Source: Azophilus sp965220835
GTDB taxonomy: Bacteria > Pseudomonadota > Gammaproteobacteria > Pseudomonadales > Azotimanducaceae
DNA length: 64,000 bases
NCBI GenBank assembly: GCA_965220835.1
Contig: OZ244842.1
Span: forward strand, 2,728,001-2,792,000
Reading direction: 5' to 3'
How positions within the stretch are numbered: the stretch's first letter is position 1; each line of letters opens with the position of its first letter. Shown piece after piece: positions 55,431-63,892 of this stretch. The notes under the pieces are model-generated. The model was not told where the DNA came from, did not search any database, and saw nothing but the letters and a program-made list of their open reading frames with translations. The position numbers and the translations under genes were made by a program.

Positions 55431-56429
55431 ATGACGCAAATCCTTAGGGGGCGAAGCGCCACAACAGTCAACGGGCGCGCTGCGTCGGAGCGCCGCGCCG
55501 AGCGTGGCGCGAAAGTTGACTCAGGCGACCGGCCCATCACGAGGCCAAGGGACCGAGTCAGCTGGTTCTCCACCGCGACGTCCGCGGCCAATGAAGAATC
55601 CGTGTCGTGGTTGCGCGTCACGCCGTTCATCGGCCTGCACTTGGCCTGCTTGGCGGCAATCTGGGTGGGGATCAGTGCGGCGGCCGCCACCGTTGCCGCG
55701 CTGTCCTACGTGGCTAGGCTGTTCGCCATCACCGCCTTCTACCACCGCTGCTTCGCCCACCGAGCCTTTCGCACCAATCGCACGGTGCAATTCGTCTTTG
55801 CCGTCCTAGGCGCTTCGGCCACCCAGCGCGGGCCGCTTTGGTGGGCGGCGCACCATCGCCAGCATCACGCCCACACAGACACCCCCGACGACCCGCATTC
55901 GCCCCAGCGCGGCTTTTGGTGGTCGCACATGGGCTGGTTTCTTTGCGACGCCAACTATCGAACGCCCATGCACCGGGTCCGCGACCTGGCGCGGTTCCCG
56001 GAGCTACGCTGGCTGAACCGCTTCGACTTGGTGGTGCCCATTGCCTTCGCCGCGGCCATGTTCGGCTTGGGAGAAGCGCTGCATCCAGCGGTGCCAGAGA
56101 CCAACGGCTGGCAGATGCTGGTGTGGGGCTACGTCATCTCCACCGTGGCGTTGATGCACACCACCTTCATGATCAATTCCATGGCGCACCGCTTTGGCAA
56201 CCGTCGCTTCGCCACCGCCGACGAGAGCCGCAACAACGGTTGGTTGGCGCTGCTCACCATGGGTGAGGGGTGGCACAACAACCACCACCGCCAGCCGACG
56301 TCCGCACGCCTGGGCTTCTATTGGTGGCAACTCGACCTCGGCTGGCTTGGCCTGCGGCTGCTGGCCGCGCTGGGGCTGGTGCGGGATTTGAACACGCCAT
56401 CGAAGCAAGTTCTGTCCGAGGGGAGCTAG
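55431..56429 (+). CDS. Membrane fatty acid (acyl-CoA delta-9 type) desaturase
   Basis: The 332-residue protein has the three histidine boxes of the membrane desaturases: HRCFAH, HHRQHH and, near the C-terminus, HNNHH. Paired hydrophobic segments surround them. The order and spacing fit the Ole1/SCD-type delta-9 enzymes that introduce a cis double bond using a diiron centre. The N-terminal 45 residues are basic and variable, so the start could lie later. It leads a tightly overlapped operon of lipid-modifying enzymes, the next gene starting at its stop codon. Confidence 0.92.
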   Translation: MTQILRGRSATTVNGRAASERRAERGAKVDSGDRPITRPRDRVSWFSTATSAANEESVSWLRVTPFIGLHLACLAAIWVGISAAAATVAALSYVARLFAITAFYHRCFAHRAFRTNRTVQFVFAVLGASATQRGPLWWAAHHRQHHAHTDTPDDPHSPQRGFWWSHMGWFLCDANYRTPMHRVRDLARFPELRWLNRFDLVVPIAFAAAMFGLGEALHPAVPETNGWQMLVWGYVISTVALMHTTFMINSMAHRFGNRRFATADESRNNGWLALLTMGEGWHNNHHRQPTSARLGFYWWQLDLGWLGLRLLAALGLVRDLNTPSKQVLSEGS

Positions 56430-57700
56430 TGCGCGTCGCGGTCATCGGCGGCGGCGTGTCGGGGATCGCGGCGGCCCACGCCTGCCAAGACTTTGCCGAG
56501 GTCACGCTGTTTGAGTCCAACAGCCGCTTGGGTGGCCACGCCAACACCCACGTCCTGCTGGTGGATGGCCAGGCCCACGCGGTGGACTCGGGATTCATCG
56601 TCTTCAATCGACGCCACTACCCCTTGTTTTCCGGTTGGTTGGATGCGCTCGGCGTGCCCACCCAGCCCACGGAAATGTCATTCGGGGTGGCAACCGCCAG
56701 CGGCCTGGAGTATGGCACCTCCAGCCTCGGCGCCCTGTTCTGTCAACGCCGCAATCAATTCCGACCGGCGTTCCTGCGGATGCTCTCTGACACGGTGCGC
56801 TTCTACCGGGAGGCCCCAGCCATTGCCGGCTCAGATCCGCGGCCGCTCACCGACTTCCTAAGCGCCGGCCGCTATTCAAGGGCCTTTGCGGACAATCACC
56901 TGCTGCCCATGTGCGCCGCCCTCTGGTCAGCGCCGGCTGAGCGCGCGCGGGAGATTCCCATCGGCCACGTCGCGGCATTCATGACCCACCATGGCTTGAC
57001 GCAACTGCGCAACCGCCCTCAGTGGGAGGTGATCAGCGGAGGCTCACAAGCCTACGTCAACGCTTTTCGCCGCAGCTTCAAAGGCAGCATCCGCACGGGG
57101 CACGGGGTTGACGCAGTGCGCCGTGATGCCAGCGGCGTCACGGTGGCCACCGCAAGCGGCAGCGGGCGCTTCGATCAAGTGATCTTGGCTTGCCACAGCG
57201 ACGAAGCGTTGACCCTGCTCGACGCAACGCCCGCAGAGCGCTCGGTGCTTGGCGCGATTGGCTACCAAGCCAATCGCGCGGTGCTGCACTCCGACGCCTC
57301 GGTCATGCCCCAGCGCCGGGCAGCCTGGTCGAGTTGGAACGTGCGCGCCGATGCCGATGGCAGCTTGGCGTTCACCTATTGGATGAACCGTCTGCAAAGC
57401 CTGGCTGCGCCGCGGCCGTTCCTCGTCACTTTGAATCCCGCTCGGCCATTGCGCGACACTTGGCTGGAGTGCCAGTACCGCCACCCAGTGTTCAACGCTG
57501 CCGCCCAAGCAGCCAAAGCGCGCCTTGGCGAAATCAGCGGCCGCAACCGCACGTTCTACGGCGGCGCGTACTGGGGCTGGGGCTTTCACGAGGATGGCTT
57601 CCGCAGCGGCGTTGAGGCCGCTCGGCTACTGCGCGAGCAATGCCAACACGAAGGGGCTGACGGAGTCAGCCTGGGAACGGCCAAAGCCCATGCTCTGTGA
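56429..57700 (+). CDS. FAD-dependent amine-oxidase-like protein of the CFA cluster
   Basis: The protein has 423 residues from a GTG overlapping the desaturase stop; the longer open frame is a shadow. It starts VRVAVIGGGVSGIAAAHACQ, an FAD Rossmann motif, followed by ESNSRLGGHANTHVLLVDGQ, AVDSGFIVFN and a C-terminal YWGWGFHEDGFRSGVEAARL. Such proteins are found with DUF1365 and cyclopropane-fatty-acid-synthase-like methyltransferases in many proteobacteria. The set has been connected to modified fatty acids and singlet-oxygen or other stress. The reaction is not established. Confidence 0.9.
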   Translation: MRVAVIGGGVSGIAAAHACQDFAEVTLFESNSRLGGHANTHVLLVDGQAHAVDSGFIVFNRRHYPLFSGWLDALGVPTQPTEMSFGVATASGLEYGTSSLGALFCQRRNQFRPAFLRMLSDTVRFYREAPAIAGSDPRPLTDFLSAGRYSRAFADNHLLPMCAALWSAPAERAREIPIGHVAAFMTHHGLTQLRNRPQWEVISGGSQAYVNAFRRSFKGSIRTGHGVDAVRRDASGVTVATASGSGRFDQVILACHSDEALTLLDATPAERSVLGAIGYQANRAVLHSDASVMPQRRAAWSSWNVRADADGSLAFTYWMNRLQSLAAPRPFLVTLNPARPLRDTWLECQYRHPVFNAAAQAAKARLGEISGRNRTFYGGAYWGWGFHEDGFRSGVEAARLLREQCQHEGADGVSLGTAKAHAL

Positions 57701-58643
57701 GTTAAGCTGCCCCGGCACGGTGGTCCACGTTCGGCAGCGACCCCGCAGGCACGCGTTCCGCTATCCGGTTTGGATGCTGTACTTGGACGCCGAAGGCGCC
57801 GGCCACCCGGCGCTCTCAAGCCGCTGGCTGCCCCTGTCCGCCCATCGGGGCCACCTCATCAGCGCTGCCGACATCCGCCAGCGGCTCGCCGCGCAGAACC
57901 CGGGCAACAAGGGCAGCACGGTGGACCGGATCTTCGCTCTGACCCAGCCTCGTTCAATGGGCTTCTCCTTCAACCCGGTGAACTTCTACTTTTGCTTCAG
58001 CGGTGACCAACTGGTCGCTCTGCTGGCCGATGTGAACAACACCCCTTGGGACGAGCGCCACTGCTACGTGCTTGATGCCCAAGCGGCACGGAAGGCCGAA
58101 GGGCGCTACGACTTCCGCTTCGCCAAGCGCCTGCACGTCTCGCCGTTCCTGCCCATGGACGGGCACTATCGGCTGCGGCTGCGGTTCTCCCCGGGCCGGC
58201 TGCGCATCGCCATGCGCTTTGCCAACAGCGCAGGGCCGATGTTCGCCCACCTATCCTTGCGCACCCGCCCGCTCACTCGGGCGCAGGCAATATGGGGCGC
58301 CGTGCGTTGGCCGGCCCAGAATGCGCTGACCTTGGCGCGCATCTACTGGCAGGCGGCGTTGCTGTTCGCGAAGCGCACGCCCTTTCACCCGCACCCAATA
58401 ACGGATGAGCCGCTGCCGAGCGCGCGCGTTCCAGCCGCCCCTGCTGAGCAGCAACACCCACCTGCGAGCGGCACTGCGCTGCGCCGAAGCAGCCTCAAGC
58501 CCCATGCGGCCAATGCGACTGGCAAGGAGCCGGCCGTCAAGGAGCCGGCGGCTGAGGAGCCCGCGGCTGAGGAGCCGGCGGATTCCATACCAGCGCGTCA
58601 CGGACCCGCGGACCACAGACCCGGGCGCAAGGTGCCCGCGTGA
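57690..58643 (+). CDS. DUF1365 protein with Lys/Glu/Ala/Pro-rich tail
   Basis: The protein has 317 residues from ATG 57690, inside the end of the FAD gene (11-base overlap). Family features are GTVVHVRQRPRRHAFRYPVW, RSMGFSFNPVNFYFCF, ALLADVNNTPWDERHCYVL, KRLHVSPFLPMDGHYRLRLR and RIYWQAALLFAKRTPFHPHP. After about residue 235 a low-complexity tail (KEPAVKEPAAEEPAAEEPAD) is added that relatives usually lack. The function is unknown, but the gene nearly always neighbours CFA-synthase-like genes. The next gene's GTG overlaps its stop. Confidence 0.9.
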   Translation: MLCELSCPGTVVHVRQRPRRHAFRYPVWMLYLDAEGAGHPALSSRWLPLSAHRGHLISAADIRQRLAAQNPGNKGSTVDRIFALTQPRSMGFSFNPVNFYFCFSGDQLVALLADVNNTPWDERHCYVLDAQAARKAEGRYDFRFAKRLHVSPFLPMDGHYRLRLRFSPGRLRIAMRFANSAGPMFAHLSLRTRPLTRAQAIWGAVRWPAQNALTLARIYWQAALLFAKRTPFHPHPITDEPLPSARVPAAPAEQQHPPASGTALRRSSLKPHAANATGKEPAVKEPAAEEPAAEEPADSIPARHGPADHRPGRKVPA

Positions 58644-59863
58644 AGCCTGCCAGCGAACCGCTGACCCAGCGTTTGGTGCAACGCGCCCTCGGCGCGGTTG
58701 AGGGAGGCACGCTCAGCATCTCGACATCCGGCCAAGCGCGGACCTACGGCCAAGGCGACCCGGAAGTCCAGCTGAGCGTTCACAACCCGGCGTTTTTCCG
58801 CCAGTTGGCCCTGCAAGGCTCCGTCGGCGCCGGCGAGAGCTACATGGATGGGCACTGGGACTGCGACGATTTGGTCGCCTTGGTGCGCATCATGGCCCGC
58901 AATCGGCCTGCCTTGGAACGGCTGGACGGCTGGACCGCGGCGCCCCTGGCCTTGGCCAACGCTTTGGCCCACTGGCGGCGGCGCAACAGCAAGCGCGGCA
59001 GCCGCCGCAACATCGGCGCCCACTACGACCTCGGCAATGACCTCTTCCAGCTGTTCCTGGACGAGCGCATGATTTACTCCGCAGCGGTGTTCGACCGGGG
59101 CGACGAGACCCTTGAGCAGGCCAGCAAGGCGAAGCTGACCCGCCTGTGCCGCAAACTTGAACTGAAGCCCGGCGACCATCTGCTGGACATCGGCTGCGGT
59201 TGGGGCGGCCTCGCCCTGTTCGCCGCCGAGCGCTTCGACTGCCGCGTGACCGCGATCACCATCTCCGAAGCACAGCGCCAGCACGCCTGCCGGCTGGTGG
59301 CCGATCATGGCCTTGACGGCCAGGTGGAGATCAAGCTGTGCGACTACCGGGACCTGCGCGGGCGCTACGACAAACTGGTGTCCGTGGAAATGGTCGAAGC
59401 GGTCGGCCACGAATACCTGGACGCCTACTTCCGCGCCTGCGCCAGACTGTTGCGCCCCGATGGCCTGATGGCCCTGCAGGCCATCGTGATTCGCGACAGC
59501 ACCTACCGTCGAGCGCTCCGCCAGGCGGATTTCATCAAGAAGCACATCTTTCCGGGCGGTTTCATACCCTCGGTGTCGGTGCTGACGGCCGCCGCGGCAA
59601 AGGCCGACCTGTCGCTGGCCAACCTTGAGGACTTCGCCAGCGACTACGCCCTGACCCTGCGCGAGTGGCGCTGCCGGCTGGATGCCAACGCGGCGCGCGC
59701 CGAGGCGCTCGGCTTCGATGAGCGCTTTGTGCGGCTGTGGCGCTTCTATTTCGCCTACTGCGAAGGCGGCTTCATGGAGCGCGCCATCAGCGACGTGCAG
59801 ATGTTGTTCACCATGCCAGGCCGACGCGGTCGGGTCTGGCGCCTGCCCATGGACAAGCCGTGA
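58640..59863 (+). CDS. cfa: Cyclopropane-fatty-acyl-phospholipid synthase-type methyltransferase
   Basis: The 407-residue protein starts at a GTG overlapping DUF1365 and begins KPASEPLTQRLVQRALGAVE. The N-terminal lipid-binding part (GEGDPEVQLSVHNPAF-like) precedes RNIGAHYDLGNDLFQLFLDE, SAM motif LDIGCGWGGLALFAAERF, and SVEMVEAVGHEYLDAYF. CFA-type enzymes add a methylene or methyl group from SAM to a double bond of membrane phospholipids. With a desaturase and an FAD oxidoreductase nearby, the product could be a cyclopropane or a methyl-branched (or furan) acyl chain; which one cannot be told. Confidence 0.93.
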   Translation: MKPASEPLTQRLVQRALGAVEGGTLSISTSGQARTYGQGDPEVQLSVHNPAFFRQLALQGSVGAGESYMDGHWDCDDLVALVRIMARNRPALERLDGWTAAPLALANALAHWRRRNSKRGSRRNIGAHYDLGNDLFQLFLDERMIYSAAVFDRGDETLEQASKAKLTRLCRKLELKPGDHLLDIGCGWGGLALFAAERFDCRVTAITISEAQRQHACRLVADHGLDGQVEIKLCDYRDLRGRYDKLVSVEMVEAVGHEYLDAYFRACARLLRPDGLMALQAIVIRDSTYRRALRQADFIKKHIFPGGFIPSVSVLTAAAAKADLSLANLEDFASDYALTLREWRCRLDANAARAEALGFDERFVRLWRFYFAYCEGGFMERAISDVQMLFTMPGRRGRVWRLPMDKP

Positions 59864-60984
59864 AGGCGCTTGTGCAAGCTGCTGAGAGCGGCTTCCTGCC
59901 GGATGCGCTGATCCGCGTCGGCATCCGGCAGCTATTGAGGGCCCGCCTGCGCGAAGAGGGCGCCGACAATGTGGAAGCGGCCTCCAACCGCTACGCCGAA
60001 GTGCTCGAACAACTGCGGCGGGAACCCGTCGCCATCAACACCCAAGAGGCCAACGAGCAGCACTACGAAGCCCCCACGGGTTTTTTCGCCCAAGTGCTCG
60101 GGCCGCACATGAAGTACAGCGCCTGCTACTGGCCCGAGCGCACCCAAAGCCTCGCCGATGCCGAAGACCGGATGCTGTCGCTGTACGCGGAGCGGGCCGA
60201 CTTGGAGGACGGTCAGAGCATCTTGGACCTCGGTTGCGGCTGGGGCGCCTTCTCGCTCTGGGCGGCGGCCCGCTACCCGCGCTCGCGGGTTTTGGCGATC
60301 TCCAACTCAAGCTCCCAAAAGGCGTTCATCGATCGCCGCGCGCTGGAGCTGGGCCTTGACAACCTGGCGGTTCGCACCGCCGACATCAACCAACTCGCCC
60401 AAGGCCCAAGCAGCACGCGCAGCGAAAGCGCGCCTGCCGTCGGCGAGGCGTCACCAAGCGGCATGGCGGACGATCTCACCGGCCGCTTCGACCGCATCGT
60501 GTCGGTGGAGATGTTCGAGCATGTGCGCAACTACGCAACCTTGCTGGCCAGCGTCGCCCAATGGCTGAAGCCCGAGGGCAAACTGTTCGTGCACATTTTC
60601 GGCCACCGGCAACTCATGTACCCTTTCGAAACCGAAGGCAGTGCCAACTGGATGGGCCGTCACTTCTTTACCGGGGGCCTGATGCCGGCCCAGGACACCC
60701 TGTTGCATTTTCAGGATTGCCTCCGCATTGAGCGGCGCTGGCTGCTGTCCGGTCGCCACTACGAGAAGACCGCCCGTGCTTGGCTGCGCAATCTTGACGC
60801 CAACCGCAAGGCCGTGGGCGCGGCGCTGGAGCCGGCCCTTGCGGCAAGTGCTGCGGCCACGCCCAACAGCCGCATCCAACGGCAACGTTGGCGCCTGTTC
60901 TTCATGGCCTGCGAGGAGCTGTTCGGGTGGAACAACGGCAACGATTGGCTGGTCTGCCACTACCTGTTTGAAAAGCGTGGCTGA
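59860..60984 (+). CDS. Second CFA-synthase-like SAM methyltransferase
   Basis: The protein has 374 residues from a GTG overlapping the first methyltransferase. It has NEQHYEAPTGFFAQVLGPHM, SAM motif ILDLGCGWGAFSLWAAARYP, SVEMFEHVRNYATLLASV and FIHIF-type HIFGHRQLMYPFET, ending DWLVCHYLFEKRG. It is more diverged from CFA synthase than its neighbour and resembles the group with plant-type N-methyltransferase-like sequences. A low-complexity insert (SSTRSESAPAVGEASPSG) lies near residue 187. Two such enzymes in one operon suggest successive methylations. Confidence 0.9.
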   Translation: MKALVQAAESGFLPDALIRVGIRQLLRARLREEGADNVEAASNRYAEVLEQLRREPVAINTQEANEQHYEAPTGFFAQVLGPHMKYSACYWPERTQSLADAEDRMLSLYAERADLEDGQSILDLGCGWGAFSLWAAARYPRSRVLAISNSSSQKAFIDRRALELGLDNLAVRTADINQLAQGPSSTRSESAPAVGEASPSGMADDLTGRFDRIVSVEMFEHVRNYATLLASVAQWLKPEGKLFVHIFGHRQLMYPFETEGSANWMGRHFFTGGLMPAQDTLLHFQDCLRIERRWLLSGRHYEKTARAWLRNLDANRKAVGAALEPALAASAAATPNSRIQRQRWRLFFMACEELFGWNNGNDWLVCHYLFEKRG

Positions 60985-62296
60985 CCACCGCGGCCTGAGC
61001 GCCCGGCTCGGCCGGCTGTTCGCACTGCAACTGACCGTCATCGGCATTGCCACGCTGATCGGCATCTACATCACCCAACTGGTGGTTGAGGACCTGCTCA
61101 CCCGGCGGGCGCTGGTGCTGGAGGCTGCGCACTTCTGGATGCGGCACGAGGTCAATCCGGATCAACCCCTGCCCGACACCGCCAACATGCGCGGCTACTT
61201 GAGCCTTGCGCCCCACGAAACAAGTGGCGAGGGATCAGCGGCGAGCGCCGGCCCGCTTGGTATGCCCGCCGCCCTGCTTGACCAAACGCCCGGGTTCAGG
61301 CGCATCGAACTCGACCAACGCAGCCGCATCATCCATGTGTCGGATCGCGGGGCAGCGCGCCTATACCTCGTGTTCGACGCAGCTCGAGTGTCCGATCTGG
61401 CCTTCTACTTCGGCACCGTGCCGCTGTCCATCGTGCTGCTGTTGATCTACGCGGCGCTGTTCATTGCCTATCGTTGGTCACAAGCGGCGCTTTCGCCCAT
61501 CGTCCGCTTGGCAAGGCAACTGGAAGCGATCGATCTGGATCGGCCCGGGAGCATCAAGCTGGATCTCGAGGCCTTGGGCGACCGCGTTGACGGGGAAGTG
61601 GCCACCATGATCGATGCGCTCACCGAGTTCACCGAACGCCTCGATGCGGCCTTGGAGCGGGAGCGTGTGTTCACGCGGGACGCCGGCCACGAGCTGCGCA
61701 CGCCGGTGGCTGTGTTCAAGGGCTCCCTCGACCTGCTTGAACGCGATGCCAAACGCCCGCGGCAGGATCGCCTGGCTTTGGCGCGCATGCGCCGTACGGT
61801 GCAGGACATGGAATCTCTGCTGGAGACGCTGCTGCTGCTGGCGCGCGAGGAAAGCGCCGCCTTCAGCGGCAAGGCAACCGAGATCTGCGCCCTGATCCAA
61901 GATGAGGTGGCGGCCATGCAGGCCCTTGCGGACCAACGCGGCAACCGCCTCAAGCTGCGTTGCGACGTCGATCTAAGGGTTGAGGCCCCCGCTCAGGTGA
62001 TTCGCATCGTGGTCGGCAATTTGCTGCGCAATGCCCTGACCTACACGCAGGATGGGCAGGTGGAGGTGGTGGTCTTCAACGCCGGCGTAAGCGTTGCGGA
62101 CACCGGAACCGGCATGTCGCCCGAAGAGCTTGCCAGAGCCTTCGAGCCCTTCTTCCGCTCCGACCCCTGCCGCAAGGCGGCGGACGGGCACGGGCTCGGC
62201 CTGTCCATTGTCCGCCGTCTGGCCCGCAACTACGGCTGGACCGTTGACGCCAGCAGCCAACCCGGACGCGGCACGTCGGTCACGGTCAGGTTCTAG
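60977..62296 (+). CDS. Sensor histidine kinase of the lipid operon
   Basis: The protein has 439 residues from a GTG that lies inside the preceding gene (8-base overlap). A first membrane helix (FALQLTVIGIATLIGIYITQ) precedes a periplasmic sensor of about 120 residues; a second helix (LSIVLLLIYAALFIAYRW) and a HAMP-like region follow. The H-box is TRDAGHELRTPVAVFKGS with the phospho-acceptor His. N-box NLLRNALTYT, G1 ADTGTGM and G2 GHGLGLSIVRRLA complete the ATPase domain. It is cotranscribed with the lipid enzymes. The likely partner regulator is encoded convergently at 62349-63053. Confidence 0.94.
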   Translation: MADHRGLSARLGRLFALQLTVIGIATLIGIYITQLVVEDLLTRRALVLEAAHFWMRHEVNPDQPLPDTANMRGYLSLAPHETSGEGSAASAGPLGMPAALLDQTPGFRRIELDQRSRIIHVSDRGAARLYLVFDAARVSDLAFYFGTVPLSIVLLLIYAALFIAYRWSQAALSPIVRLARQLEAIDLDRPGSIKLDLEALGDRVDGEVATMIDALTEFTERLDAALERERVFTRDAGHELRTPVAVFKGSLDLLERDAKRPRQDRLALARMRRTVQDMESLLETLLLLAREESAAFSGKATEICALIQDEVAAMQALADQRGNRLKLRCDVDLRVEAPAQVIRIVVGNLLRNALTYTQDGQVEVVVFNAGVSVADTGTGMSPEELARAFEPFFRSDPCRKAADGHGLGLSIVRRLARNYGWTVDASSQPGRGTSVTVRF

Positions 62297-62348
62297 AATC
62301 ATCCCGCAAGCCAGCATGACCGCGCGTGGCCGGCTGCGGAGCACGGCG

Positions 62349-63053
62349 CTAGTCTTTGACGGCATCGCGTTCGTCGCCCGGAAAGCGCAGGCAGTAGCCG
62401 CGCCCCGGCACGGTGGTCACCAGGGCATGGTCGAAGGGCCGGTCCAGGGCTTGGCGCAGATTGTAGAGGTGGCTGCGCAGGGCGTCGCTTTCCGGTGGGT
62501 CCCCGCGCCACAGCTCCCGCTGCAGATCGCGCCGGGGCACCACGCGCGGATACTCCCGCATCAGCACCCTGAGCAACTCAAAGGCGGTTCGCGATAAGCT
62601 GATCGGCACGCCGGCGCGGCTGACTTGCAGAGCGTCCGCGTCCAGCGCGAGTTCGCCAATCTCGTACTTGGACGCCAAGCCCTTGACCCGCCGTGCCAGC
62701 GCCTCGATGCGGGCGGCCAGTTCCGGCATGGCGAACGGCTTGACGAGGTAGTCGTCGGCACCGGCACCGAAGCCGGTCAACTTGTCCGTGAGTTCGTCAC
62801 GGGCGGTCAGCATGATGATGGGCGTGTCGATCTTGGCGTCTTCGCGCAGGCGCCGGCAGATCGAAAAGCCGTCCAAGCCCGGCAGCCGGATGTCCAAAAC
62901 CACCACGTCGTAGCTTTCGGTGACGGCCAGGTGCAGCGCCAGCAAGCCATTGGCGGCAAAGTCCACGTCATGGCCGCAGGCCTCCAAATAGGCACCGGTG
63001 GTCTCCGCCAGTTCGTGATGGTCCTCAACCAGCAGAATGCTCAGGTTCTCCAT
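62349..63053 (-). CDS. OmpR/PhoB-family response regulator
   Basis: The 234-residue protein starts at ATG 63053, whose bases overlap the acyltransferase stop; an ATG at 63062 is an alternative. The receiver domain has the phospho-acceptor Asp in VVVLDIRLPGLDGF and the conserved Lys in LVKPFAMPEL. A winged-helix DNA-binding domain follows (SRTAFELLRVLMREYPRVVP, RSHLYNLRQALDRPFDHALV). It probably receives phosphate from the kinase whose gene ends 53 bases away on the other strand. Co-operonic plsC suggests that it controls membrane lipid synthesis or remodelling. Confidence 0.94.
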   Translation of the reverse strand: MENLSILLVEDHHELAETTGAYLEACGHDVDFAANGLLALHLAVTESYDVVVLDIRLPGLDGFSICRRLREDAKIDTPIIMLTARDELTDKLTGFGAGADDYLVKPFAMPELAARIEALARRVKGLASKYEIGELALDADALQVSRAGVPISLSRTAFELLRVLMREYPRVVPRRDLQRELWRGDPPESDALRSHLYNLRQALDRPFDHALVTTVPGRGYCLRFPGDERDAVKD

Positions 63054-63892
63054 CACGGGCATCCTTGAGCGCCAAGTCGCTCGTCCTTCAGCCGCCAACG
63101 CTCCTCAAGCCACTCCAAGGGGCCTGCATCGAGCACTTCACGGACGGGATACTGGCCTATCGACAGGGTCACCGGCCCGCTGGCGCCGCCCAGGAACGCC
63201 CAAAAGGCGCTGGAGCGGCCGTAGTGGATGGTGACGTCCACCACCGGCGGGCTGCCTTCCGCCAAAGCCTCGACGATGGCCGTGAAGCCGCCTGCCCGCG
63301 GGCGCAGCAAGTGCCGGTGGGGACTCTTCGAAAGCCGCCGCTTGGCCTCGGTAAAGCGGGTGCCCTCGGCGAAGGTGAGCATTGCCGCCGGCGCCTCGCG
63401 CAACACCGCGCAGGCCTGGCTGACCCGCTCCCGGTCCTGGCGCCGACGATCCTCGACGGAGCCGCCCACGCGCCCTCGGCGGCGCATGATGGGAAAGTTG
63501 AATGCCAGCATGATGAGCCCCAACACCGGAATGTAGGCGAGTTCCCGCTTGCAAAGGAACTTGATGAGCGGGCCACGCCGGGCGATGGCGCTCTGCAAAA
63601 GGAAGACATCCGCCCACGACTGGTGGTTGGCGATCAGGATGCAGGCCGCATCCGGATCGAGTTCCATGGGCGGACAGTGCCAACGCGCACCGGACATGCG
63701 CTTCAGCCACCAGTCGTCAAACGCCACCGCACTGCGGTAGATTCCGGCGCTCACGCGGTGGGCGGCGGGCCGGGCCTTGGGCACCAACAGGCGCACCGCC
63801 AGCACCCCCAGCAGCGGCGCACACCAAAACAGCAGATTGAGGGAAACCGCCACCAGGGCGGCGAGGGCCTTGAGATGTTGTGCGGGGGTCAC
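63053..63892 (-). CDS. PlsC-type lysophospholipid acyltransferase
   Basis: The protein has 279 residues from a GTG at 63892 overlapping the previous stop; the frame is open a further 30 codons but that is the coding tail of the neighbour in another frame. An N-terminal helix (LAALVAVSLNLLFWCAPLLG) is followed by the HX4D active site in IANHQSWADVFLL, then FNFPIMRRRGR and FAEGTRFTEAKRR. The enzyme would acylate lysophosphatidic acid or a related lysolipid. Its operon partner is a response regulator. Confidence 0.92.
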   Translation of the reverse strand: MTPAQHLKALAALVAVSLNLLFWCAPLLGVLAVRLLVPKARPAAHRVSAGIYRSAVAFDDWWLKRMSGARWHCPPMELDPDAACILIANHQSWADVFLLQSAIARRGPLIKFLCKRELAYIPVLGLIMLAFNFPIMRRRGRVGGSVEDRRRQDRERVSQACAVLREAPAAMLTFAEGTRFTEAKRRLSKSPHRHLLRPRAGGFTAIVEALAEGSPPVVDVTIHYGRSSAFWAFLGGASGPVTLSIGQYPVREVLDAGPLEWLEERWRLKDERLGAQGCP